DNA from: JBKJUK01 sp046590705
GTDB taxonomy: Bacteria > Acidobacteriota > Thermoanaerobaculia > Gp7-AA8
Reading direction: 5' to 3'
Length of the DNA stretch: 15,709 bases
Assembly: GCA_046590705.1 (NCBI GenBank)
Contig: JBKJUK010000103.1
Coordinates: forward strand, 1-15,709
Below are positions 6,826-14,878 of the stretch, one piece after another. Below the pieces are notes generated by a model that was not told where the DNA came from, ran no database searches, and worked only from the letters and a program-made list of their open reading frames with translations. The stretch's first letter is position 1, and every line of letters starts with the position of its first letter. Both the position numbers and the translations under genes were made by a program.

Positions 6826-9447
6826 ATGACACTTGCTCCTGGTACACGCCTTGGTCCGTACGAGATCGTTTCCCGCATAGGGGCCGGAGGCATGGGCGAA
6901 GTGTGGAACGCCCGTGACACGCGTCTGGAACGAAGCGTTGCCATCAAGGTTCTTCCCGCCGAGCTGGCGCAGAACGCTCAGTTCCGAAGCCGGTTCGAGC
7001 GCGAGGCCAAAACGATTTCGTCGCTCAATCATCCCAACATCTGCACCTTGCACGATATCGGTTGCGAGAACGGAATCGACTACCTGGTGATGGAGCTGGT
7101 GGAAGGCGACTCGCTCGCGGATCGCATCGCCCGAGGTCCGTTGCCGCTCAATGATGTTCTCAAATACGGAACCCAGATCGCCGAGGCGCTGGACAAGGCT
7201 CATCGCGCCGGCATCGTTCATCGCGATTTGAAGCCGGCCAACATCATGATCACCAAGAGCGGCGCGAAGCTGCTCGACTTCGGACTGGCCAAGAACGACG
7301 CGAAACCGGTTGTCAGTGTCGACGGAGCAACGGAACATAAACCGCTCACGCAGGAAGGGACCATCATCGGCACCTTCCAGTACATGGCGCCAGAGCAGCT
7401 CGAAGGCGCAGAGGCCGACGCAAGGACAGATATCTTCGCCTTCGGCGCCGTGCTCTACGAGATGGTGACCGGACGCCGCGCCTTCGAGGGAAAGACCAGA
7501 ACCAGCCTGATCGCTGCGATCGTCGATCGCGATCCTCCACCTATCAGTTCGCTGCAGCCTCTTACTCCACCTTCGCTCGAGAGGATCATCAAGATCTGTC
7601 TTGCCAAAGATCCGGACGACCGGTGGCAGACCGCCCATGATGTTCAGTTGCAGCTGAAATGGCTCGACGATGCCGGCTCGCAGGCGGGCCTGGCGGCTCC
7701 GGTCATAGCGGGCCGACGAAGGAAAGAGAGCCTGACACGAGCCGCTGCCGTCGCCGCATTGATCGCAGCCTTGATATTCGGTGGGCTGTGGCTGCGTGAG
7801 CGGTTCGCCCGAAAACCTGAACCGTTGACGGTATCCATTCATCCGCCATCAAAGATGCAATTTGCGTTTGCCGTAGCTCTCTCCCCAGACGGATCGGAAC
7901 TGGCCTTCATCAACGCCGCGGTCGCAGGCTCGAGCCCGCGCATTCACATTCGCAGCCTGCGCGACGCTAGTGTGCGAGAGCTTGCCGGTACGGAAGGAGC
8001 GACTTATCCCTTCTGGGCGCCCGATGGCCGGCATCTCGGTTTTTTCGCAAACGGGAAGCTCAAGCGGGTCGCGGCTTCGGGAAGCACCCCCGAAATATTA
8101 TGCGACGTGGAAAGCCCACGTGGCGGCACTTGGGGGATAGACGGCACAATCGTGTTCGCTCCGGTGTACCGCGACGGGTTGTTCAAGATTTCGAGCACGG
8201 GAGGAACAGCCATACGGCTCACCCGGCCTGATAGCGCGAAGAAAGAGTCGAATCATCGGTGGCCCTACTTTCTCCCTGACGGAAAGCATGTTCTCTTTCT
8301 GGCGCAGCGTGCCGAAGGAGGATCTCCGGACGATCCGTCGACAATCGATGTGTTATCGATCGAGACTGGAGAGAGGAAGGAACTCGTGAGGGCGAACTCC
8401 TCACCGATGTACGCCCGCGGCGGACACCTGCTCTACTGGCGCGACAAGAATCTGCTGGCGCAACCCTTTGACCCGCAGCGACTCGAGCTCGAGGATGAGC
8501 GGTTCACCGCCGCGAACGATGTAGCTTTCGCGGGGAGTGAGCAGGTCATCGCTTCTGTCTCGGGCAACGGTCATCTCGCCTTTCTCGGAGGAGGAATGCT
8601 AAGCGAGACGCTCATGCGCTGGGTCGATCGCGCAGGAAAGGAATCGGGGATCGTGGCGAAAGCGGGATCTTACGTCGATCCAAGAATTTCTCCTGACGGA
8701 AAAAGAATTGCGTTCCGTAACAACGGAGGATCGTGGGATATCTGGACGATCGACCTGCTCCGCAACACAAGGTCGCGGGTGACCGTCGATCCCGGTGACG
8801 AGGCCTCTCCGGTCTGGTCACCCGATGGCAAGCGCATCGCCTACGGCTCGAACGCACCTCCGCTGGCGCTCTGGGTCGTTTCCGCATCGGGGGGCGAGGC
8901 GGAACGCATCTGGGTCGGCGATGAGCCGGAGCCGTTCGATTGGTCCCGCGACGACTTGATTCTCTTCGAGATCAACGACTCGAAGCAGCAATGGGGAATC
9001 GGCATTTTTTCGATGAAGGACAAGTCGGTAAAACCATTCGTTCAGACGAAGTTTCAGGAGGGAGGAGCAAGGTTCTCGCCCGATGGCCAGTGGGTCGCTT
9101 ACGTCTCTGACCAGTCAGGACGACGAGAGGTTTACGTGCAGGCCTTAGCTGGCGGGGAGCGCTCCCAGATTTCGACCGAGGGAGGAACCGACCCGCGATG
9201 GAACCCCGACGGCAACGAGATCTTTTACACAACCCAGGACGGCAGGCTGTTCGCGGTGGGAGTCACCTTTCTCCCAGAATTCAGTGCCGGGATACCAAGC
9301 CTCCTCTTCGATGGAGTGACGACCCAGACCGGGTCGCCGTACGAAGTCGTCAATGGCAACAGGTTCCTCCTCAATACTCCTGTGCAGAACGAAGAGATCG
9401 TTCCGATCACGCTGATCCGGAACTGGGCCCTGCTGAAGAAAAATTGA
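6826..9447 (+). CDS. Ser/Thr protein kinase with C-terminal TolB/WD40-like propeller (kinase 2)
   Basis: This 873-residue protein carries a complete Hanks kinase domain (about residues 12-280): GAGGMGEVW (19-27), Lys41, HRDLKPAN (132-139, Asp134), DFG (151-153) and GTFQYMAPEQ (182-191). RRRK at 297-300 precedes one membrane helix (about 305-323). Residues 335-873 form a propeller with SPDG-type turns at 353, 398, 483, 622, 665, 751 and 793, and a middle section with a less regular blade (about 530-590). The kinase is expected in the cytoplasm and the propeller outside. The next gene starts 43 bases after its stop and has a strong ribosome site, so the two are probably co-transcribed. A 453-residue open frame antisense to the 5' half is a shadow of the kinase codons. 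Confidence 0.95.
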   Translation: MTLAPGTRLGPYEIVSRIGAGGMGEVWNARDTRLERSVAIKVLPAELAQNAQFRSRFEREAKTISSLNHPNICTLHDIGCENGIDYLVMELVEGDSLADRIARGPLPLNDVLKYGTQIAEALDKAHRAGIVHRDLKPANIMITKSGAKLLDFGLAKNDAKPVVSVDGATEHKPLTQEGTIIGTFQYMAPEQLEGAEADARTDIFAFGAVLYEMVTGRRAFEGKTRTSLIAAIVDRDPPPISSLQPLTPPSLERIIKICLAKDPDDRWQTAHDVQLQLKWLDDAGSQAGLAAPVIAGRRRKESLTRAAAVAALIAALIFGGLWLRERFARKPEPLTVSIHPPSKMQFAFAVALSPDGSELAFINAAVAGSSPRIHIRSLRDASVRELAGTEGATYPFWAPDGRHLGFFANGKLKRVAASGSTPEILCDVESPRGGTWGIDGTIVFAPVYRDGLFKISSTGGTAIRLTRPDSAKKESNHRWPYFLPDGKHVLFLAQRAEGGSPDDPSTIDVLSIETGERKELVRANSSPMYARGGHLLYWRDKNLLAQPFDPQRLELEDERFTAANDVAFAGSEQVIASVSGNGHLAFLGGGMLSETLMRWVDRAGKESGIVAKAGSYVDPRISPDGKRIAFRNNGGSWDIWTIDLLRNTRSRVTVDPGDEASPVWSPDGKRIAYGSNAPPLALWVVSASGGEAERIWVGDEPEPFDWSRDDLILFEINDSKQQWGIGIFSMKDKSVKPFVQTKFQEGGARFSPDGQWVAYVSDQSGRREVYVQALAGGERSQISTEGGTDPRWNPDGNEIFYTTQDGRLFAVGVTFLPEFSAGIPSLLFDGVTTQTGSPYEVVNGNRFLLNTPVQNEEIVPITLIRNWALLKKN

Positions 9448-9478
9448 GTGCCGAACACCTCGCGCATAGCGGGAGTAT

Positions 9479-9484
9479 AAGGAG
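9479..9484 (+). promoter_or_regulatory. Strong ribosome binding site of the diiron-protein gene
   Basis: AAGGAG ends 6 bases before the ATG at 9491. It fixes that start and contrasts with the kinases, none of which has such a site, which fits translation of this gene from within a longer transcript starting at kinase 2. Confidence 0.75.
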
Positions 9485-9490
9485 ACGACA

Positions 9491-10237
9491 ATGATCACGA
9501 ATCCTGAATACCGCACCACGATCGATGAGATCGCCGATTCGATCTTCCGAATCAGCGTTCCTTTCCCCGAGGCGAACTTCTCCTTCAACCAGTACCTCGT
9601 AGTTGACGAAGAACCGCTGCTATTTCATACCGGCCTCAGGATGACCTTTCCCTTAGTAAGCGAAGCGATCAACAGTGTCATTCCGGTTCAGAGTCTGCGC
9701 TACCTCGCCTTCTCGCACTTTGAATCCGACGAGTGCGGCGCGCTCAATCAGTTCCTGGCCGTCGCGCCGCAGGCCGTGCCGGTTTGCAGTCGGGTGGCAG
9801 CGATGACTTCGGTGACCGACTTTGCGGACCGCCCGCCTCGTGCACTCACGGACCGGGAAGCGCTCGTGCTTGGCAAAAAAACGGTGCAATGGTTCGACAC
9901 GCCGCATCTGCCACATGGATGGGAAGCCGGTTACCTGTTCGAGAAATCGACTGAGACGTTATTCTGTGGGGATCTGTTCACGCAGGGCGGTGCTGTGTCG
10001 CCAGCGGTCACGGCCTCGAACCTGCTCGAGCCATCGGAGGCGTTCCGTATCGGATTCAGCGCGCAAACCGGGTTGCCTGACGCATACGGAATGACGAAGG
10101 ACGCCCGACCTCATCTGGAGAAACTGGCCGCACTGAATCCGCGTGTACTGGCGGCGATGCATGGCAGTGCGTGGTCCGGGACGGGTGCAGATGGAGCAGA
10201 AATGCTCCGGGCCCTGGCTGATCGCGTAAGCATCTGA
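9491..10237 (+). CDS. Metallo-beta-lactamase-fold protein of the flavodiiron (ODP) type
   Basis: The 248-residue protein resembles the lactamase-like diiron domain of flavodiiron oxygen/NO reductases, without a flavodoxin or rubredoxin domain. The metal set is visible: HFESD (His76, Glu78, Asp80), a His in TPHLPHG (His139 or His142), Asp161 in FCGD, and His224 in AMHGSAW. The HxExD form, in place of HxHxDH, points to a diiron and not a hydrolytic dizinc site. The second His that follows HxExD in classic flavodiiron proteins is Glu81 here. There is no signal peptide, so it should be cytoplasmic. It could bind or reduce O2 or NO, or act as a redox sensor; standalone members of this family are poorly characterised. 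It lies 43 bases behind kinase 2, suggesting a shared transcript and perhaps phosphorylation or joint signalling, which is inference. Confidence 0.88.
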   Translation: MITNPEYRTTIDEIADSIFRISVPFPEANFSFNQYLVVDEEPLLFHTGLRMTFPLVSEAINSVIPVQSLRYLAFSHFESDECGALNQFLAVAPQAVPVCSRVAAMTSVTDFADRPPRALTDREALVLGKKTVQWFDTPHLPHGWEAGYLFEKSTETLFCGDLFTQGGAVSPAVTASNLLEPSEAFRIGFSAQTGLPDAYGMTKDARPHLEKLAALNPRVLAAMHGSAWSGTGADGAEMLRALADRVSI

Positions 10238-10420
10238 GGCTGTACCGCAAGCATAGCGTCGGTGTGACTTGCATCGTATCCATTGCTCGGGGCGTACGAT
10301 GAATCATCGCCACCTTCAGGATCCGGCTCTCGATTGACGGGTAATCTGCGCTGCCGGGCATGACGACCGTCGCGGTGGACGCGACCGCATCAGGCACATG
10401 TCCGCCGCGCCCTGTCGACT

Positions 10421-10426
10421 TATGAT
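10421..10426 (+). promoter_or_regulatory. Possible -10 box for leaderless kinase 3 mRNA
   Basis: TATGAT, one base off the TATAAT consensus, ends 8 bases before the ATG at 10435. A start about 7 bases below it would give a leader of 0-2 bases. No Shine-Dalgarno is present. This is the best of the three boxes found ahead of kinases here. Confidence 0.45.
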
Positions 10427-10434
10427 GGTCCTGC

Positions 10435-13305
10435 ATGGACCTGATCGGAACACGTCTCGGGCATTACATCATCGAGTCCCGCATCGGTGCCGGTGGGATG
10501 GGAGCAGTCTACAGGGCGCGCGATACACGCCTCGACCGCTCGGTAGCGATCAAGGTCCTTCCGGACGGCTCCGCGCAAGGCGCTGAGAACATGCGCCGTT
10601 TCGTTCAGGAAGCGAAAGCTGCTTCTTCCCTCAATCATCCGAACATCGTGACCATCCACGAGATCGGTGCCGACACGGCAGTCCCCTACATCGTCATGGA
10701 GCACATCGACGGCGTGCCTCTCGGTCATGTGATGAAGGAACCGATGGAGTTAGGCCGTTTCTTCGAGTATGCCCTTCAAATCACGAGCGCACTCGGAGCG
10801 GCGCATCAGGCCGGGGTCGTCCACCGAGACATCAAGCCGGGTAACATCATGCTCACACCGTCGGGTTTGATCAAAGTCGTCGACTTCGGCCTGGCGCGAG
10901 TTGCACCACTCGAGGCCGACGCTCACGATGCGCCGACCGCGAGGATCTCATCGTCGCCGATGACCGTACCGGGCAGCATCCTCGGCACTGTTGGCTACAT
11001 GTCGCCGGAGCAGGTCGAAGGTGTTCCCGTTGATCGCCGCTCGGACGTTTTCTCCACCGGCATCGTCCTCCACGAAATGCTTTCGGGCCGCCCGGCGTTC
11101 CGCGGATCTTCCATCATCGCCACCCTCAGCGCGATACTTCGCGATGAGCCGTCGCCCCTCTCGGCAGTCAGACAAGACCTTCCTCCGGCATTGCAGAAAC
11201 TCGTGGCGCGCTGCATGGCAAAAGAACCTGCCAATCGATACGCCAGCGCGGCCGCGGTTCACTCTGAGCTTCTCGAAATTCGAAAGTCGCTCGTCGCAGA
11301 GGAAGCCAGACACTGGCTGCGTAAGCCCGCGGGAATGGCGCTTCTCTCAGCCGTATTCGCCGTACTGCTCGCGCTCACTATCTTCTGGTGGAGACGCGAC
11401 GCCGATCAGCGATGGGTCCGCAACGAGGCCTTGCCTGAGATTGAGAGGCTTGCGGCAGCGCAGAACATGGACGGCGCCTATCGCCTGGCCCGGCGTGCAC
11501 TGGAAGTTGCTCCCGACGATCCGCAGCTCAAGCAGGTTTGGGCCAATGTCACTTTTTCACACAAGATCAAAATCGAGAGCGATCCTTCAGGAGCGCTGGT
11601 CGAATTCAAGACCTATGCGCATCCCGAGGCACCGTGGATTTCCATGGGCCGGACTCCCACAGCACCGATGACCTTCCCTCTGGCCCAGCCTCGGTTTCGA
11701 GTGACGAAAGAGGGATACGTGCCGATCGAGGCCGCACCGAAGCCCATCCCTACGATGCGCTTCGAGTTGCGTCGAACCGGCGCAGTCGCGCCGCGCATGG
11801 TGGCGGTGACAGGCGCCGACACAGAATTTCAGGGGCGGACCGTGGAGGTTCCCGACTTTCAGATCGATCAATTCGAAGTCACGAACCGCGAGTACAAACG
11901 ATTTGTAGACGAAGGCGGGTACCGGCGGCCGGAGCTATGGAAGCACCCGATTCTCAAGGAGAGGCAGACCCTGACGTGGGATGCTGCGATGCGAGAGATG
12001 AGCGACAGCACCGGGCGTCCCGGTCCCGCGAGCTGGGAGCTCGGCTCGTATGCTGAGGGAGACGGAGATCTACCAGTGGACGGCGTGAGCTGGTATGAGG
12101 CCGCGGCCTATGCGGAGTTCACGGGTAAGCAGCTTCCCACTGTGTATCACTGGACGCGTGCAGCGACCGATCTCGGTCCTTTCTCGGATGTTCTGACGAG
12201 CAGTAACTTCAAAGGAAAGGGGCCGGTCGCTGTAGGAACGATGCACGGTCTCGGCCCGTACGGTACGTACGACATGGCCGGCAATGTCAAAGAGTGGTGC
12301 TCGAATGCCATTGGTGACCGCCGCTTCGCCCTGGGAGGCGCATGGTTCGAAGAGAGCTATCAGTATCTGAACCCCGACGCGCAACTGCCCGTCGGCAGGC
12401 GGCGCGGGTTCGGCTTTCGCCTCATGAAGGGAGGCCCCGCGGCTGCCCCGACCCTCACCAGCGACATCGTCTATGCCGGACACGCGATTCCTCCTCCCGT
12501 CGACGATGCCACCTTTACCCTGTACGCCCGATTGTTCGACTACGACCCACTGCCGCTGGACGTTAGAGTGGAGGAGCGCGACGATTCGCATGCGAGCTGG
12601 CGGTTGGAAAAAGTCTCGTTCACGGCGGCCTACGGGAATGAGAGACTCCCCGCGTATCTTTTTCTGCCGAAGAACTCCCGTCCTCCGTATCAAACGGTGG
12701 TGTTCTTCCCAGGCAGCGACGCAGTTCAGCTCAAGTCGAGCCGCAATCTGTGGCTGCGTTTGCTCGACTTTCATGTAAAGAGTGGCCGGGCCGTGATCTA
12801 TCCTGTCTACAAGGGAACGTATGAGCGTGGAGTGTCGCGAACGACCGGGCCGAATGCCAGACGGGAACTGCACATCCAGCGAGTCAAAGATGTGCGTCGC
12901 GTCGTCGACTACATCGCCACCAGGTCCGACCTCGACTCCAGCCGGCTCCTGTATTACGGGTTGAGCATGGGACTGGCGCTGGCTCCATGCACGCTGGCAG
13001 TCGAACCCCGCTTCAAGGCAGCCGTGTTGCTGGCAGGAGGGTTCTTCCCGTATCCCGATCCGGCGACCGCACCGCAGAATTATCTCCCTCGCGTGAAGTT
13101 ACCCGTGCTGCTCGTGACCGGGCGTTATGACTTCGTAAGCCCATATGAAACCTCGCAGAAACCGTTCTTCGATCTGCTCGGCACCCCGGCGCAGGACAAG
13201 CGGCACGTCGTCCTCGACGCCGGCCACCTGCCACCGCAGTACACGGAGATCGTGAAAGAGATGCTGGCGTGGGCCGATAGCAGATTGGGGCCGGTGGCGA
13301 GGTGA
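10435..13305 (+). CDS. Kinase - PEGA - SUMF1-like - alpha/beta hydrolase fusion (kinase 3)
   Basis: Four units are read in one 956-residue chain. (1) Hanks kinase, about 10-283: GAGGMGAVY (18-26), Lys40, HRDIKPGN (130-137, Asp132), DFG (150-152), GTVGYMSPEQ (184-193). (2) One membrane helix (about 300-319), a short TPR-like helix pair (331-370) and a PEGA-type domain (376-447, with IESDPSGALVEF). (3) A SUMF1/formylglycine-generating-enzyme fold, about 455-665: VTNREYKRFV, PVDGVSWYEAAAYAEFTGKQ, YDMAGNVKEWC and RRRGFGFRL. Only one Cys (622) lies in it, so the Cys pair of active enzymes is missing and it is probably a binding domain. (4) An alpha/beta hydrolase of dienelactone-hydrolase/esterase type, about 690-950, with an intact triad: Ser844 in GLSMG, Asp899 in GRYDF, His931 in AGH. 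With the kinase inside, parts 2-4 would lie outside the membrane. Its kinase is closest to kinase 1, sharing FVQEAK.ASSL.HPNI.TIHEIG. Confidence 0.93.
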   Translation: MDLIGTRLGHYIIESRIGAGGMGAVYRARDTRLDRSVAIKVLPDGSAQGAENMRRFVQEAKAASSLNHPNIVTIHEIGADTAVPYIVMEHIDGVPLGHVMKEPMELGRFFEYALQITSALGAAHQAGVVHRDIKPGNIMLTPSGLIKVVDFGLARVAPLEADAHDAPTARISSSPMTVPGSILGTVGYMSPEQVEGVPVDRRSDVFSTGIVLHEMLSGRPAFRGSSIIATLSAILRDEPSPLSAVRQDLPPALQKLVARCMAKEPANRYASAAAVHSELLEIRKSLVAEEARHWLRKPAGMALLSAVFAVLLALTIFWWRRDADQRWVRNEALPEIERLAAAQNMDGAYRLARRALEVAPDDPQLKQVWANVTFSHKIKIESDPSGALVEFKTYAHPEAPWISMGRTPTAPMTFPLAQPRFRVTKEGYVPIEAAPKPIPTMRFELRRTGAVAPRMVAVTGADTEFQGRTVEVPDFQIDQFEVTNREYKRFVDEGGYRRPELWKHPILKERQTLTWDAAMREMSDSTGRPGPASWELGSYAEGDGDLPVDGVSWYEAAAYAEFTGKQLPTVYHWTRAATDLGPFSDVLTSSNFKGKGPVAVGTMHGLGPYGTYDMAGNVKEWCSNAIGDRRFALGGAWFEESYQYLNPDAQLPVGRRRGFGFRLMKGGPAAAPTLTSDIVYAGHAIPPPVDDATFTLYARLFDYDPLPLDVRVEERDDSHASWRLEKVSFTAAYGNERLPAYLFLPKNSRPPYQTVVFFPGSDAVQLKSSRNLWLRLLDFHVKSGRAVIYPVYKGTYERGVSRTTGPNARRELHIQRVKDVRRVVDYIATRSDLDSSRLLYYGLSMGLALAPCTLAVEPRFKAAVLLAGGFFPYPDPATAPQNYLPRVKLPVLLVTGRYDFVSPYETSQKPFFDLLGTPAQDKRHVVLDAGHLPPQYTEIVKEMLAWADSRLGPVAR

Positions 13306-13399
13306 GTGGGTTCAGACGATGATCGAGTCGATCTCAGGCTTACTTCTTCGGTCATAGTTCGCACGCTACTCGTGCATCGCACCGTGGTCGTGCTGAGGG

Positions 13400-13543
13400 A
13401 TGCTCTTCACGATTGCCGACGGTTCGCCGGACGACGTCCGTGTATCCCAGGACCAAACAAAGGTAATCGCATCGCATCGATTCAGCGGGTCGAACGACGA
13501 AGCCATCTCCGCCGCACGGCTCGTCAATCGCCGGAGTGATTGA
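13400..13543 (+). CDS. Doubtful small ORF, 47 residues
   Basis: ATG at 13400 with GAGG directly upstream opens a frame ending in TGA at 13541-13543. The product starts MLFTIADGSPDDVRVS and ends in a helix-like NDEAISAARLVNRRSD. Its composition and GC-rich third positions look like coding sequence, but the SD-to-ATG distance is only about one base and an in-frame stop lies immediately upstream. It could be a genuine small protein, the 3' remnant of a decayed gene, or chance; the minus strand here also has an open frame (13366-13680). I do not recognise it. Confidence 0.25.
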   Translation: MLFTIADGSPDDVRVSQDQTKVIASHRFSGSNDEAISAARLVNRRSD

Positions 13544-13667
13544 CCGCCTCTCGAACTCCCCTCCACCCTGCTCACGAGTGGATATCTTTCGCTCATGAGA
13601 GTCAGATTCGAACATCCGGTTAACCTCACGAGGCCGCGGAACGTTCTATCTACAGTTCCAACCAAAA

Positions 13668-13673
13668 GAGAGG
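13668..13673 (+). promoter_or_regulatory. Ribosome binding site of the M23 peptidase gene
   Basis: GAGAGG ends 9 bases before the ATG at 13683 and supports that start, which also gives a proper signal peptide. Confidence 0.6.
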
Positions 13674-13682
13674 TCTTCACTC

Positions 13683-14774
13683 ATGAGATGTGGTCTTCTG
13701 CTCCTTCTGCTTCCCACGCTCGTCCGTGCTGCTGACCTAACCATGACCACAATTCCAGAGCGGCCGCTCATCGAGATCGGTAAGACGCAGCAGACGCTCA
13801 ACTTCGACATCGTGCTGCAGAACAACACCAAAGAAGAACTCGAGGTGAGTCTCTTCGAGCTGACGGCGCTCGGCGCGAAGGGTGAGCTCATCGCCCAGAA
13901 GCGACTCGACACGAATGGCATGAGCATTCTGACGTTGCCTAACCGTTTGGTGAAGCCGGGCGGGAAGATCGTCCTATTCAACCCGCTGCACTCTTGGGAC
14001 GAACAGATTCCGCTGAGCCGAATTCGCGTAGACATCGCATTCGATTCCGGTGACGTCTCACAGAAGTATCGCGCCGCTCTGGACCTGCGGCCGCTGCGCT
14101 ACGAGAACAAGTCGAAGTTCATCCTCCCCGTCACCGGCCGCGCTTTCGTTCACGATGGACATGACTACTACTCGCATCACCGTCGCCTCGACATTACCGG
14201 CGGCATGACTGCGGCGCTCGGTGTGAAGACCAACATGACCCGTTACGCATATGACTTCGTCATCGTCGATGAAGCAGGAAAGATGTACCGCAGCGATGGC
14301 CAGAAGAATGAGGACTGGTACGGCTTCGGAACGCCCATCGTGGCTCCTGCCGGCGGCGTGGTGGTGGCCGTGGGAGACGGGCAGCTCGACAACACCAGGT
14401 CGAAAAAGAACCTGGAGATGACCATGGAGTCGTTCATGAAGAACAACCGCCTCCCTTTCGGCAACTACGCCATCATCGATCACCAGAATGGCGAGTACAG
14501 CTTCTTCGCGCACTTTAAAAACGGCAGCGTCAGGGTTAAGAAGGGCGACACCGTCAAGCAGGGGCAGAAGATCGGGGAGATGGGCTTCTCGGGCGACGCC
14601 TTTCTGGTGCACCTGCACTATCAGCTTCAAAGCAACGACAGCTGGGGCGAGGGACTACCTTCGTACTTTCATGATTACGAACGCTATGTCGGAGGGAAGT
14701 TCCTGCCGGTGAAACGCGGACAGATCGATAGCGGAGATGTAGTGAGATCGACGCGAAAGCAGGGGCCGTTTTAA
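13683..14774 (+). CDS. Secreted M23-family (LytM-type) metallopeptidase
   Basis: The 363-residue protein begins with a signal peptide (MRCGLLLLLLPTLVRA, cut near residue 17). Residues about 20-140 are strand-rich and look like an Ig-like domain. The M23 domain covers about 150-340: a candidate zinc pair H166-x3-D170 in HHRRLD, or alternatively Asp191 in RYAYDF; FGTPIVAPAGGVVVAVGDG (215-233), the conserved core strand; His277 in FFAHF; KKGDTVKQGQKIGEMGFSG; and the HxH motif His310-Leu-His312. M23 enzymes cut peptide bonds in peptidoglycan cross-links, so it probably remodels or degrades cell wall outside the membrane. The first zinc-binding segment is longer and less standard than HxGxD of LytM, so its activity is likely but not certain. 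The gene is followed, on the other strand, by vapBC, with 104 bases between stops. Confidence 0.9.
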   Translation: MRCGLLLLLLPTLVRAADLTMTTIPERPLIEIGKTQQTLNFDIVLQNNTKEELEVSLFELTALGAKGELIAQKRLDTNGMSILTLPNRLVKPGGKIVLFNPLHSWDEQIPLSRIRVDIAFDSGDVSQKYRAALDLRPLRYENKSKFILPVTGRAFVHDGHDYYSHHRRLDITGGMTAALGVKTNMTRYAYDFVIVDEAGKMYRSDGQKNEDWYGFGTPIVAPAGGVVVAVGDGQLDNTRSKKNLEMTMESFMKNNRLPFGNYAIIDHQNGEYSFFAHFKNGSVRVKKGDTVKQGQKIGEMGFSGDAFLVHLHYQLQSNDSWGEGLPSYFHDYERYVGGKFLPVKRGQIDSGDVVRSTRKQGPF

Positions 14775-14878
14775 CGGCTGGCGACGGCAGGTTCGCCGCG
14801 ATCTGTGGTTGCATGGCGCTTATCCACCTGTCGGGACCGCAACCAGCAGATGAAGATGTCCCAATGCTTTTCACGCCT

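Larger units (their letters stand above)
13306..13682. other. 377-base spacer before the M23 gene
   Basis: The stretch holds one doubtful 47-codon frame (13400-13543), a 5-bp hairpin at 13428-13440, and the M23 ribosome site at its end. No terminator with a T run follows kinase 3, and I see no clear promoter. Confidence 0.5.

Noticed and set aside
6481..7842. 453-residue minus-strand open frame
   Set aside because: It lies antisense to the end of kinase 1 and the kinase domain of kinase 2, whose motifs are intact. Its composition is the usual reverse-strand shadow of a GC-rich kinase gene.
10272..10301. CATCGTA/TACGATG hairpin after the diiron gene
   Set aside because: Seven base pairs around a 16-base loop with no T run; not distinguishable from chance.
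10991..11671. 226-residue plus-strand open frame in another phase of kinase 3
   Set aside because: Overlaps the kinase activation segment, membrane helix and PEGA region, which read well in the main frame; the alternative product is Arg/Ser-rich noise.
12070..12873. 267-residue minus-strand open frame inside kinase 3
   Set aside because: Antisense to the SUMF1-like and hydrolase parts, which are clearly coding on the plus strand; no recognisable motifs of its own.
14058..14630. 190-residue minus-strand open frame
   Set aside because: Antisense to the M23 peptidase, which has a signal peptide and zinc motifs on the plus strand.
14765..14778. GCCGTT/AACGGC as a terminator after the M23 gene
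   Set aside because: The two arms are only two bases apart, so a stable stem is short, and no T run follows.
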